Shown here: positions 35,898 through 48,175 of the stretch, piece after piece
How the letters are laid out: each line of letters starts with the position of its first letter
Position numbering within the stretch: position 1 is the stretch's first letter
From: Monosiga brevicollis MX1
Lineage: Eukaryota; Opisthokonta; Choanoflagellata; Craspedida; Salpingoecidae
Direction of reading: 5' to 3'
Assembly (NCBI RefSeq): GCF_000002865.3
Contig: NW_001865071.1
Span: 217,682 to 281,681, forward strand
DNA length: 64,000 bases
The notes under the pieces: model-generated
What the model was told of the DNA's origin: nothing
Seen by the model: only the letters and a program-made list of their open reading frames with translations
Database searches by the model: none
Program-made: the position numbers and the translations under genes

Positions 35898-36307
35898 GGC
35901 GAAGCGGTGCACTTACGTTTGGTAACTGCCGCTGGACCGCGATGGTGTAATGCTGTCGCAACACCTGTGTATCTGTATAGGGCTTGGCTTGGTTTTTGTG
36001 TTTCAATTTGATACAAACAGATTTGTCTGACAATTGGATGAAAATGTGATGTGTGTCACACTTTGTAGTTCTGAGAAGTACAGTGTGATGAGTGATACAC
36101 TATCGCTTATGCCCTTCACCACAACCCTTGAGAATTCCGTCTGGGGGTGATCTCTCAAACTCCTCCACGCTCGCTCCATCTCTCTCAATCCCTCTTCGAA
36201 CTCCACATCATCTCTCTCTTCCCTCTCCAGCTCACTTCCCTCTCTCTCAAAAATCTCTGCATTCGCTCTCTCTCTCTTCTCTCTCGCTGCCAGCATTTAC
36301 CGGTGCG
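35043..36307. other. Divergent promoter region between PDHB and RTF1
   Basis: It lies between the starts of two oppositely oriented genes. It holds a (CA)n run near 35591-35641, a (TG)n run near 35861-35894 and a TC-rich stretch near 36170-36290 just before the RTF1 ATG. No gene is supported. Confidence 0.6.
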
Positions 36308-39300
36308 ATGCCTCGACGAGAGATGCTGTCCTCGGACAGTGAGGACGAGGATGCGCCCATCGTCCAGACAAAGGTCGGGGCGTGTTCGTCTGTGGTGTCC
36401 GACGTGCTACTGCTCGTGTTGTGGGGGGGAAGAGATCGTCGACGCGACTGGTGGACGGGGGGGTGGGTTCTCACAGGGGCGACGTTCTCATCATCTTTTA
36501 GGCTGCTCGGGGAGGCAAGCGCGCTGCGCTGCACGACTCGGATGATGAGGAGGTGCGTTGGGCGTGCCATCACCAGCCGCTGCCGCTCGTCATTTGCGGG
36601 TGACTGGCTGCCTTCCTTTTTGTGCTTTTTTTCTAGGCCGCTCCGGTCACCAAGTCCACCAAGGGCCGTGAGGAGGATGACGATGCCTTTGGTGAGTCCT
36701 CACCGGGCGCGCCTCGTTCCCGCCATCGGCCCTGTCCGCACACCGGCCTCGCCTCGTTCTCTCATTGATGGCCGGCCCTGTGGTCATCCATCGTCTCCTT
36801 CAGATTCGGATGAAGAGTTTGTCTGGAAATATGACAACGTTCGTGCTGGCCAACATGCGCCCCCTCTCCCCTTTTCGCTCGACCTCGCCGTAACATGGCC
36901 AACAGTTGGTCCCGTCGGCCACAAATCTGACAAGCTCACTCGCATTATCCGATGCAGGACATGATGGGTGACGAAGCGGATAAGGAATACCTGGCCAGCC
37001 TGTCCGAACTGAAGCGCGAAGAAGTCAGTTCCGCCTCATTTTCTCCGGATGTGGTGGCGCCCGCCTCGACCTGACAAAGGCATGCCGCACGCTCCACTAG
37101 ATTTTGCTCAAGCGTAGCGAGGAATACGAGCGAGCCAAGACTTATTGGGAGCGCCGTCGCAAACGCAAACTTGAACAAGCCAAGCAAAGCGCCAAAACCG
37201 GTGAGCGACCACGACATGGCCCATACCGTTCAGTCTTTCCCGCTCATTGGACGCCTCATGCTCTCGCTGCCCATCCCCGCTCGCGCGCACTCGGGGGCTG
37301 CCACCAGCACCTCGCCGCACTGGACGAAAGACAAAGTCCAGAGAAGCTGCCGAGCAGCAGGCTGCCGTGGCCCAGCTCCGGCGCAGTCGACGAGGTAATC
37401 AACCACAACGCTCGTGAAACATGTGTGGATGTGTTTGCATGCATGGACTGTAGTAGATCCTGGCTACCACATCAAAACCACCTCACCTCGCCCCTACCCT
37501 AGGCCGAACTCGTGCCGATGATGATGATGAGGACGCAGAGGCAAGTCTAGAAGAGGATGAGGCCGAGGAGGACAGCGATTATGAAGAATCCGACGTGCCG
37601 GCCGTACGTCGCGAGCTTGTGAACAACCCAACCCCCCGGACCATATCCTCTCGCCACTGCGCTCCCACAGCCCGCTGCGGTTTGCCACTCACTCCTCTGT
37701 GCTGATTACGTCCCTTGCGTTCTTGCTCCTCCATGCCAATGTCGCTCGCTTTGACGACAGCGAGATGACGGCGCCCCGGTGGTTGAAGACGTACGTTGTG
37801 TCTCCTCTTCCCTTGGCGTCACTCTCAGCAATTTTTACCTTGCCCTGCGATCAACGCCTTATTCCCCGTGCTTCTACCTTATTCTTAGGAAGAAGATTAC
37901 ATCGAGGCCACCTTTGAGGAGCTCGAATCAATCCGCGTCTCGCGTCACAAACTGTTCACCTGGGCCCACGAGCCCTTCTTTGAGAAAACAGTGCTCGGTG
38001 CGGCCTCACCTGTCCACAGGCATCCTCGACCGACGCTCCAACTACTCACTTTTCAGCGTTGACCGTTGAAATAGGCCTTGTGGTTCGCGTCAGCATTGGC
38101 GTCAACCACACTACCAACGTAGAAACATATCGCATGGGCATCATTGAGAGCGTGGAACGCGGCCGCGTGTACTCCTTGGGTAGGCTTCCAATTGGGCAGC
38201 TGAAGCATTCATGCCACCTCTTGGATGATAAGGACGGGTAGAAGCGATGCAAACGCTGACTCTTGCTTCACGTGGCTTCATCGCCGGCGCCTGATTCGCA
38301 GAGAAAACGAAAACGGACTTGCACATTCGCGTTCGCCATGGCTCAGACATCAAGCGCTTTCGCATGGCTTACGTCAGCAACAAGCCTATCGCCCACTCTG
38401 AGGTGTGGGCCCGCGGGAAACCGTCAAAACAATGCAAGCCCACCTGCTTGACTGATCAGCCTTGTGTTCCTGCTGATAGTATGTCCGCTGGGCCGATGCG
38501 ACTAAGCGCTCAGACGGCTCGCTCGTCATGCGCTCGCATGTCAAGAAGAAACTTGAAGACCTCGGTACGCCGTTGCCGCTGGCCTGGCCTCCCGTCCGCC
38601 CCTGTATTTCTCTACACAACACCCCAAAAACTGCCTTTGAACTCAAGCTCGCTCCAATCTGACCCATGGATTCGGCTTCTCCTCGTGTGTGGGCAGCTCA
38701 CGCGAAGGATTACATCCACAAGGGGTCTGATGTCGCCTTTATTGTGGCCTCTAAGAAGCGTGTTGGCGTTGCCGCCATCAACAAGGGTTGGTCCGTTCGC
38801 GTTGTGGACTCGAGTCCATTTCTGTGACGTTCAGGCACTTTGCCCCATCAACCGAACAACTGATTCAACGTCCGCATGGCGATGGCTGGCTCGTATTTCA
38901 GTGGCGGAGAAGGAGCGGCTCCAGCGCGAGCTTGCACGAGCCGAGCTGACTGGGGACAAAGCTGAGGTCGACCGCCTTCAGGTTGGTGTGGGCATGATGG
39001 GTGCCCACGAGTACCCATGTCAGCTGCTGTCTCACAGGAACTCTGCCGGTGCCTTGCACCCGGGGTGGGGACGCGCGCTACGGATAGGAGGAGCTGGATC
39101 GCGTTATGGTCAAGCAGGTTCAGGCATACAAGATGAAGGAGCACCACCAGGCGCAGGTTGCACGCGTCAATGAGCGCAATCGTCTGGACAACCGCGTCAA
39201 GATGCAGCGCCGCACCGATGAGGAGCGCCGCCTCGAACAAGAACGGCTTGCCAAAAGTGCGTCAAGGTTGCTGCTATGTGTTTTGTTGGGATTTTATGCG

Positions 39301-40085
39301 GCTCGCTTATCCAGTTTTGCCGAGCCCCTATGATTCGGGCCTTTGTTTGGTGCAGCCAAGTCTCATTTAAAGCGCCTGTGTCATCTTGTTGTGCATATAG
39401 ATTCTTCTGTGCGCCGACCCACACAACCTCGCATCTCGGGCTCGGTACGACGGCTGTCTGTTGATTGTTACGAACCATAAAAAACCAAGGCTGCCATGAG
39501 GACTGATCATCTCAATCTCTCTTGACATAGATTAAGAAGCTGCGCCAGGTTCACGCAACGGGACACGTGGACGCGCCCAAGGCCAACCCAGAGCCTGGGA
39601 CAGAGCAAGAACCCGCAAAACGCGATGTTCCTGAGATTCCCGCACGTACGCTCAGCAGAGTTACTCGCACGCGGCCTGACACCATTATTATTATTATTAT
39701 TATTATTGTGATGATGATGATGATGTTGATGCGGTTCCATTCCCACATTTGCTCCTTGACTCATACGATGTGTCCTAACCTCCGAATGCTGCAGCGGTGG
39801 GGCCCAAGGTGGACCTGGACGATCTAGACGACTTGGAGATCCATGGTGCGTGTGGTTCTCCTCGCACGATTATGAAGTCCACAGTGGCTGCGCCACCTGC
39901 TTTTTGCATGTGACATCTGACCTATTCTTCTTGTTGCTGTGCCCTGGGTGCCAGCCCCGTCCTCAGGCGATCCAGCATCAGTCGATAAGCCGACGCCTGC
40001 CGCCGGCTCCAGCTCCAACGGAGCCACCAGAAAGCGCGGTGGTATCGATCTCAATGCCTACAAGCAAAAAATGGGCTTGTTCTAG
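36308..40085 (+). CDS. RTF1: Paf1-complex subunit RTF1
   Basis: RTF1 links the Paf1 complex to elongating Pol II and promotes H2B ubiquitination. Its Plus3 domain binds SPT5. Twenty exons close in phase to 559 aa (human 710, yeast 558): 36308-36373, 36502-36552, 36637-36691, 36804-36838, 36958-37023, 37101-37200, 37344-37394, 37503-37603, 37761-37790, 37889-37997, 38075-38179, 38302-38402, 38480-38564, 38697-38786, 38902-38981, 39088-39256, 39356-39444, 39531-39645, 39795-39845 and 39955-40085. The N-terminus has the SSDSEDEDAP acidic motif. A basic helix (YWERRRKRKLEQAKQ) follows, then the Plus3 domain from SIRVSRHKLFTWAHEPFFEK through VRVSIGVN to FRMAYVSNKPI. A coiled coil and the conserved end IDLNAYKQKMGLF follow. 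Exon 9 is a 30-nt microexon. Exon 17 was inferred to repair phase and gives an RRPTQPRIS segment like the human tail. Confidence 0.93.
39686..39728. repeat. (ATT)n/(ATG)n tract in an RTF1 intron
   Basis: This compound trinucleotide microsatellite lies within the intron after exon 18. Confidence 0.85.
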
Positions 40086-40901
40086 AATCCACAGCCCCTG
40101 TTGTCTTGCTGAGTGGTGTAGTGAGGTGAGCGAGACTTGGCAGCTTCATGCCGCCCGCATGGTAGGCAGTGCGTAAACTGTCAAATTGATGAAAGTTTTT
40201 GTAATTTTACAAGTATTTTGAGACATGAGGTTTATGGTGGTGACCGACAACAAGTGAGCGACGAAGAGCTCGTCGAGATGTGGACTTGCCATCAAGCTGC
40301 TTCTGCCAGGGTCGTGCGGGGCAGGATTAGTGAGATCGCCCCTCCAGCAAGCGCGATCAAAGGCCTGTATTGTGCTTTCTGTGTCTGGTATACAATTTTA
40401 CTTCCGATGTTAGTCGAAATGTTGACCAAAACGCCGTATTCTTGGAACAAGTTGCTCAATACTGGTCCGCCTCGGTTTGTCGCAAGCCCCAACATTACGA
40501 TCTACCTCAATCCAACTCATTCTGCACCCGACCAGCTGTCAGGCCCCACGGCGTGGGAGTAAACCAGGTATACGATGTGACAACGCAGTTAATAATTAAT
40601 AACTTTTGCAAGCACAAATTTTGTTTTTTAACAAGCCCGTAGCAAGTGCGCGGGTGGTCCAATGACTCAAACTTGTTTGCAACACCTCAACTCGCTGTAT
40701 GGGCCACGGCGTGGTTACAAAGACACCGACACGACGCTTGGCTCGAACAAAGTGGCCTCGCCAAGATGTTGTGGGACTTGCGCAGAAAAATGCGATGAGC
40801 AGTCGGGTCAAGCCTGATTAACGCGACTGTAGGTGGCTGTTGCGACTGACATGCGACTTCGATGCCTGCGAGGTGCGGGTGGCAGTGAGTCAAGACACAT
40901 G
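40086..40901. other. Convergent 3' spacer
   Basis: This lies between the RTF1 stop (+) and the oxidase stop (-). It is AT-richer than the flanking exons, and no gene is supported on either strand. Confidence 0.55.
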
Positions 40902-43677
40902 TCACGCATGATAGTTTGTGCCCGCCACCGTCTCGGTAAAAAACAAAAACAAAAACAACGTTGAGCCGGAGTAGTTGGCTAGCCGTGCCCGGACAATCAT
41001 CGCGTATACTGACCACTTGTGTGCGATGGCAGCGAGGAGAAAAGTGCCCAGAATAACAAACAAGATAATGAGCCACGGAGCACTCCACACTGTTACCGTC
41101 TGGGTCAGAGGGAGACGCGTCATGAATTTGCACATGAATGAGCATTTGAGTCAAATGGGTATCTTCCCACTACACCTGTCCATGTGTTAGCCCCACACCC
41201 AACCTCTCTCCCAATGCAAAGCCTGACAGCATGGTACTGTTGCGGGTGCACATCAAAGCGACAAAGTGCTGTACCGAAGGACGGGGGCGGCTATTTCCAT
41301 GGCCCACGGGTGTGTGGGTTGGACTGGCCGCAGCGGCAACGGCGTATTTGGTGTACATGCCGCCGTGAATGTGATGGTGCACGTGACATTGAAACATCCA
41401 CTCTCCTGTGATTCATGGCGTTGTGAAAAAGGTGCCAGTGCTCCATCACACCCCTCTGAGCAAACCGATTGACTCGGGAGTCTTAGCAGGTGAGGACAAA
41501 CCAATGTTGTAGGGCGACATGTCCGCTACTGTCGTGGCGGCCGGTAGGAGCTGAAGCACGTCTTTGCGATGGCCCTTTTGTATGTATGAGAAACGCAGAG
41601 TGCGGAGCCCATGAGTTCAAACAAGCAGCCGGCGGTCCTTCCTGGCTGCTGAGGTCTGGTAGGCGTAGTCGGCTGTACCTCGTGTAGAACCGTGTTGCCG
41701 TGCCAATGCGGTGTGTGGATATCGTCCATGTTTCCAAAGGCTATCAAGTACCAACGTGTGCGCTGGCCCACGCGCAGCTGGCATCGGAACGACGATGAGG
41801 GCTTCGCGTGGCCAGATGTTGGTTGCTCAGAGGAGAGTGACTCGGTGGGGCTACATTGACGTACGGTGGGGAGGTGAAGGTTCCCGTAGACGAGGCCATT
41901 GATGCCGTACATTTTGTTGCTCAGGGCATAGTCATTGTCGGACAGGATCCGGGCCAAGCAGTCCGTCGACAAGTTTCCCGATGTGTTGAGATGATGCTGC
42001 CAACCATAGAGTGGGTCGTGAGATGGAGCGGAGTTGGTGTTGGGAAAACTACCATGTAGTGGGCAGATGTGGTGCCCACCTGAATGTTGATCATGTGCAT
42101 GGGCGACATGGATTCATCATAGTTGAAGAAACTCAAGAGGAGCTCCTGGTCAACGTCAGCTGCCAAGAGCGGCCGTTAATACCAGCGTATACAGGGAGAG
42201 CCGGGGAGGGAGACCGGCTAAGCATCCCGGCCGAGGGGCATGCACACCAACTTGGAGAGGCATCGGCGCGGGCTCGTCCGACAGCAGTCACGATGATAGC
42301 ACCGATCAGACCGGCTGCAGTGTCCATGGGCTCGTTCACATGGCTATGATATCTAGCGTTTCTCGAATCATGGGAAGGTGCATCAGACGCTCGCGCGCGC
42401 ATCGCATCGTTGTCCCAAGCCAGCATGAAGTACTCACGGCCACGCAATGCTGCTAGGGTCCAGGGCGCTCGGGCCAGCTTCTGGCGGGACCTAAGCTTGG
42501 GGGGGAGAGGGGTGGGGGGCAAGCAACGTGCGCAAAGGCAGCAGCCGGGTGATGGACACGGGGAGGGCTGACTTTGGGATGGCACTCTGAAACAACACGA
42601 ATATAGGGAAGAACGAGGTGTCGACGAACCTGCCAGTTGTAGGTGTAAGTGGCCCCGGGATCCACAACGTCCCCCAAATCAATCTGCCCATCATTGTAGG
42701 GGGCGCCTAGCGGAGAGATGCGGGGGGATTAGGGGTAGGGTCAGGGGCGAGCGGACAGACGGGTGAGATGGCAATGAGCTCGAGCTGCTGTGAGGAGAGC
42801 ATTTGTGGCACTGGGCGTGTAAGGAGCAGTCAGCAACCTTCATTGCGTTTGTCGTAGCGAACACCGTGAGGGTGTATCGAGGCGGGAAAGGCGAGATTAT
42901 TGCGAAAGACCACGGTCAGGGTATCGCCGACTTGGGCGCGCAGGACCGGGCCCAGGGCCCCCAGGTGGGCCCATTCGGGGGGAATTGGGGCGAGTTGGCT
43001 GAAGCTGTCATTGGTGTAGGCGCTGATAGGAGGCATTGGGGCCGGGGTGAGGGTGCAGTGCTAATCAGGTGCTATGCCCACCGGTGCCGACTGGCATGAC
43101 GAACCGATACAGCGCCTTGGTGTAGCGGGTTCCAATCCTGGGCAAGGCACGGCGAGGCGTGAGGGCAATTGATGGAAGTCTTGGCGGACAGCAGCGCGGG
43201 TAGACCAGGGGTATACTGGGACGGCCCGCAGATGGTCTTGATGCAGACCTGGTCCGAGTGGCATCGAGCCAAAGGTGCTCATCATGCATATGCATTGGGG
43301 TGGGAGCCTTTTGTGCAAAGCCGCACTCATCTGCGGGTGGAGGAGGGTCGTGCATGGCCATGGGTTTGTCGCCTTGCATTGGTTTCATGAGCTCATCGTG
43401 ACCCGACGGTGCATAGTCCCACTCCTGGGCAGAAGAGTGCGTGTGCGTGTGCGTGTGCGTGCGCGTGAGAGGGCGCGCCAGGTGGATCGCGTTTCTGAGG
43501 TCGTGGGCCGAAAGGGCAAAGGATGCGGACGATCAGAAGGTCCAGCCGCACCACAAGATCCGCCGCAAGGTAGTAGCGGCGCACTTGGCCGGCAGCGGCG
43601 GGCACCGGCTTGAGGGGCATGAGACACAAGAGCAGCGAGAGGTAGAGCGGAGGGCGATGCCCGAGCCAAGGCCTCAT
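40902..43677 (-). CDS. Membrane-anchored two-domain multicopper oxidase (hephaestin-like)
   Basis: This is a copper oxidase of the ceruloplasmin/hephaestin type, which oxidises ferrous iron. About 451 aa are coded in 14 exons: 43552-43677, 43249-43424, about 43078-43137, 42838-43022, 42630-42706, 42438-42490, 42252-42352, 42080-42159, 41865-41996, 41679-41777, 41502-41550, 41308-41405, 41010-41099 and 40902-40931. The order is as follows. A signal peptide (LYLSLLLCLMPLKPVPAAAG) comes first, then WDYAPSG, a Met/His-rich insert, RIGTRYTKALY, and cupredoxin 1 with HPHG and YHSHV. Cupredoxin 2 follows, with NKMYGINGLVYGNL, HTPHWHG and CHVHHHIHGGM. One transmembrane helix (PWLIILFVILGTFLLAAI) and a short tail end the protein. 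Human relatives have six such domains. A canonical GT donor between exons 3 and 4 breaks phase by one base. A GC donor four bases further on restores it, so that junction is unresolved. Confidence 0.85.
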
Positions 43678-45635
43678 GATTGAATGCCCTACACGTTGAT
43701 TGATGAGTCGGAGCGCGTGCACGGTGTTGGCTCAGTCTGGCCCGCCTCTCACGGGAACGCCCTGACTGCCAACTGAAAGCGCTGTTGCATTCTCTGGATT
43801 CAAGCCAAGGGCCCCGGATGATCGAGTTGAGCGGACGATTCGGGTCGCAGGGGCGATTTGCATGAATATGCATGCACGCATGCATGACAAACAGCGCTTA
43901 CGAGAATGATTAACAATAGAGAGGCTTGTTAAATTTGTAAAATCGGAGCTATTTTTAGAGAGATGACGAAGCCCTTGACGATGAGGGTTTGGAACCGTCT
44001 GTGGTGTTCATGAAGCATCCTGAGACTTGTCTACCCCTCCTCAGGAAGCATCCTTCCTGTCACCATGTGGCCACCGGGCTGTCACGCGTTTCCACAGTAT
44101 CGTCCGTGATCGGGTTTGACGTGCATATGACAGTTCAAGGTGAGTTGCGCGTGCGGCTCTTCGTTCTGATCTTCCGGAACCTTCATGCAAACTCTTGTCC
44201 CGCCTTCGTTCACCGCCCGATACTACATAAACCCATTATTCTTCTACATAAAATATAGGGGAGACAACGTACAAATCTACACAAAACCATCAATTAGCTT
44301 CATAAATCCGACATACCATCGTGTTGCTTCTGACCCCCACCACTGTCCTCCCCAAACAAAAGATAACAAAGAAAGCAGATGACATGCCGTTGAAGGGTGC
44401 TTGACGTGTGTCGTGGACAGGTAGCACTTGAACAGACGAAAGCGACTCTCTGCCATGGGGATTGTCGCCGCGTCTCATCTCTGAAACCGCTTGATAATCA
44501 CACGGGGAGGAGATGGCTTGAGCCCTCCAGCCAGCCCCGGTCTCTCATCGCATAGCGATATCTCAACCCCGGCTCTGCCAAGCTCATCGCCAGCCCTCAT
44601 CCCGAGGAAAACGGCCATCGAGCTTCATGAACCAGATTCTTGGTGCAAGGCTCTGGTCCGCGAAGCGCACCATCACCCTCGCGAAGCCCCGCCCAGCCCC
44701 AAGTTCATGCACTCCATCGCGTGTTCTCCCTGCTGCCTGCAACCGTGTGGATCCTGACGTTGTGAGGTGGCGTCGGACCCGTCGGACGAAACCTTCGTGA
44801 CGCCCCACAACTGTTGTTCATCCCCACATTTCACGGGACCTGAAGACATCCGTCTCCATCAAAACCCGCGAACCGAAAGGGCAGCCACGATCAGCGCGCT
44901 GCGTCATCACACACTTTGTACCTCTGCCCTCGCGTCATCACAGCGCGGCAGTTGTGCTGGCCCGCCCGCCCTCCTTCCTCCTGAGCCATCGTGATTGTCG
45001 TTGCCACTCTTCCCATATCCCCCCGCATCCACCCGGCCTTGGCTTCCCGAGGACTTGTCTTCCGCCTTCCCGAAGCCTCATTCTGCCTTCCACTTGCATT
45101 GGTGCGGGGTCTTCTCTGTTTTTGTGCCTTCCTGCCCCGCACAGCCGTGTCACATTTTGTCTCTGCCTCTCTCTGATACGCGTGCGTTCACCATAAAATC
45201 TCGATTGACACTCTTGCTCTACACACGCACACACCACACACACCACACGCTCACACACACATCCCGCTGAGGTGTAACCGTTGCGGCTTCTCTTCGGTTG
45301 GTGTCATCCTGGCTGCCAAACCAGCCCTGGAGAATCTTGGAACCGACCCTTTGGCTTCACCACCACCGCCCTCGTCAGCCCGATCATCCCAACCTCGAGC
45401 CGTTGAAGATAGACACTCGTCCTTCTCGCCTCCTTCACCATACGTCTCAACTCGGGCCCTCTCCGACAAGCAAAGTCCTTTTCATACCCCAATATTGCCA
45501 CCTGGCCCGTGCTTTTTGCGCACGAACGCCAGGATAACGGCATCCTCGTCTTCATCGTCCAACGGCCGTGAACATGCTCACGGCCGTCAACCTTCGCCTC
45601 CCGCCTCTGCTGTGCTGCACGCGCCGCCTTTGACC
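43678..45635. other. Divergent promoter region before the Sel1-repeat gene
   Basis: This lies between the starts of the oxidase (-) and the Sel1-repeat gene (+). The right part from about 44890 is C/T-rich with AC runs near 45220-45260. The frame from 45351 stays open up to the ATG but has no ATG of its own. It may be 5' untranslated sequence or an upstream exon. Confidence 0.5.
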
Positions 45636-48175
45636 ATGAACGGCGGTCCAACTTCGCGCGACAACTCGAGCCCGGCCAACGGCGCCGATGCCGCGAGTGC
45701 CAACAACCTGACCGCTCCACACGAGCCCACTCGGCACGATCAAGGCACCAACGCCTACTCCACCCATTCCGGCGACCAGCCAGACTCAGAGGCAACGGAA
45801 CGCGACCACAGCCACGGTACCAGCAAGTACAACTCCAAGTACAGCGAACGCTCGCCCGATAGCCATGGCAGCAATGGCCGCAGCTCCGATGATCTGCCCA
45901 CCGACCCCAACAGCCGCAGCAGCGAAAAGCCGCAGTCCAGTAGCGGTGATGAAGACAACAAGTCAGATCCCTCTTCAACCCCAAGCGACAGCGGTGGTCA
46001 CAGTCCTTCCGACACCTACCTCCACTCAGCCTCGCAGGAAGAGGCCCACCACCACCACCACCACCATCACGGCCTGAACAATCATCGCCACCCCGCCACG
46101 CCTACTAGCACCGCACCCCAGGATCGCTCCCAGAATAACTCGACCGAATCCAACACCACCTCCAACGGCAACGGCAGCTCCAATTCACAAACCCTGTCCA
46201 ACGACTCAAACGCCCAGTCCAACTCCAACTCCAACTCCAACTCGAACAACTCCAACTCGCTCACAAACTCAAACTCCAACGGGTTTGCCAATGCCTCACT
46301 CACCGGTCTCTCTTCCAACGCCGAGAACTCCTTTTCTCAAAACAGCTTTGGTATCGGTGATGTGCCGCCGCACTCGGCCACCGAATCGACAGCTCACCAA
46401 CAAGCGGAAGAAGCCGCTCGACGCAAGCGCCACGAAAGTTCGACCGCCGAACTCTTGTTCGAAGCCTTTGATCTTTGGCGTCGCGCCGATTATCTGCAAG
46501 CCATGCTCCTCTTTGACTCGGTCCTGCAAACCCAACCTCGCAACGTTCTGGCCATTCTTGGCCTCCAACGCCTTCTCTATGATCAACCCAACCTCACGTT
46601 TCAGTTTTGCCGCAAAACGCGCAACCTGGTGCGCGAAACCCTCGACGTGTACCTCCCGGACGAGCTGCAAAAATCCCTGGAAGAGGCCAGTGCCACTCCA
46701 GATCCTCCCCTCCTTGATTTAGCACATGCCTACGTCCGTGGCGATGCCGCCGAGCCCACCCCCTTTGACACCGTCTTTGCCTACGCTGCCGTGCGCGAAG
46801 GCAAGGACAACAAGGTTCTCAAGCGCCTTCAACAATACGCTAAATCGGACGGTCTTGCGCAAAGCCTGTACGGCTCGTGCAAGTACCACGGCCTCAACAT
46901 TAAGCAAGACCACGCCGCTGCCTACAACCTGTTTGTGCTAGGCAGCGCCACCCATCTCCATGCCAAATTCAACAGGTGCGCCTGTCGGCCCCCTCCACCA
47001 TATTTTGTATATCATTCGGAAACTCGTCTCCACCTGAACTCGACTCACCCTTTTTTCAATCACCTGCGTGTTACAGGGCCGTATGCTTGTTTTCGGGAAC
47101 TGGCGTCGATAAGGACACCGAACTCGCCGGCCAGCTTTTCGAGGAATGTGCAGAACAGGGACATCCAGCTGCCATGGCCAATCTCGCCATCACTCTCTTA
47201 CAACAATCGTCCAGCGCCTCGGAGCGCGACTCAAATCACACCCGAGGTCTGGATTGGCTCCGTCAAGCTTGTACCTACGGTCTGCCACAAGCACAGTATC
47301 AGCTCAGTCTACGCTACTTGCGTAGCAAGCAAGCCACAACCCGATTGCAGGGACAGTACTTGCTTCGTCTTGCCTCCAAACAAGGCTACGCCCCAGCAGC
47401 TGAGGCCCTTCGTACCCTGCCTCTCGACAACCCAGACCGTGATCGCGACCGCCATCGATCGCGCAGCAGTCACAGCGTTGCCAAACGCTCAGCACGCGAC
47501 ACGTCAACCGAGCCCGGTCCAACCAGCAAGAAAGCCGCTCGTGACGCCCTCGACAACCATACCTCGGATTCAGCTCCGAGCCAGAGCACCGGCACCTTTT
47601 TCCCTGGTCCCCATCCCAACATGTCCAACATGCTAGGCATGTCTCCCATGATGCAGCCCATGATGCCCATGCCCAACATGACTGGCATGCAAACCATGCA
47701 GAACATGGCCAGCGTTCCGGGGATGCAAGGCATGCAGGGGATGCAGGGGATGCAGGGGATGTCCGGCATGCCCAACTTTGCCACGTCCAACATGGATCGT
47801 TTGCCTACAAATGCCGAGCTTCAGTTTTCGCTCTTGCTGGCAAATCAGCTCACCGCCCTCAACATCAACGTCGACGCCTTGGTGAGCGGCATGCCGGCCC
47901 TACACCAGCACGTCATCATGTCCTCGGGCGGTAATCCGCATAGCATGTTCATCGTTGGCGTATTAACCTTAACGCTGCGGTACAGTTTACACGACGCCGG
48001 CATGGGTGCTGAGCTCGTGCGCCGGGCTGCTGACACGGGTCATCTGCCCTCGGCATTTGTCTACAGCCAATGCTGTCTTCACGGCATTGGTGTGCAGCGC
48101 AACGTGGCCGAGGCCTCCAAGTACAAGCGCCTGGCAGAGCAAGGTGGTCTCAAGGTGCCCGAACTAGTTGCATGA
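45636..48175 (+). CDS. Sel1-repeat protein with long disordered N-terminus
   Basis: Sel1 repeats are TPR-like helix pairs used as adaptor scaffolds. Two exons (45636-46975 and 47077-48175) close in phase to about 812 aa. Residues 1-250 are Ser/Asn-rich with an eight-His run and SNSNSNSN repeats, surely disordered. A helical region follows (LFEAFDLWRRADYLQAMLLF). Sel1-type units come next: SLYGSCKYHGLNIKQDHAAA, then CLFSGTGVDKDTELAGQLFE with CAEQGHPAAMANLA, then a unit around QGYAPAAEAL. After a basic linker there is a Met-rich repeat (MQGMQGMQGMQGM). A final Sel1-like pair (CCLHGIGVQRNVAEASKYKR) ends the protein. No signal peptide or membrane segment is visible, so it is not an ER SEL1L-type protein. 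The nuclear-looking basic linker is only suggestive. The partner is unknown. Confidence 0.82.
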
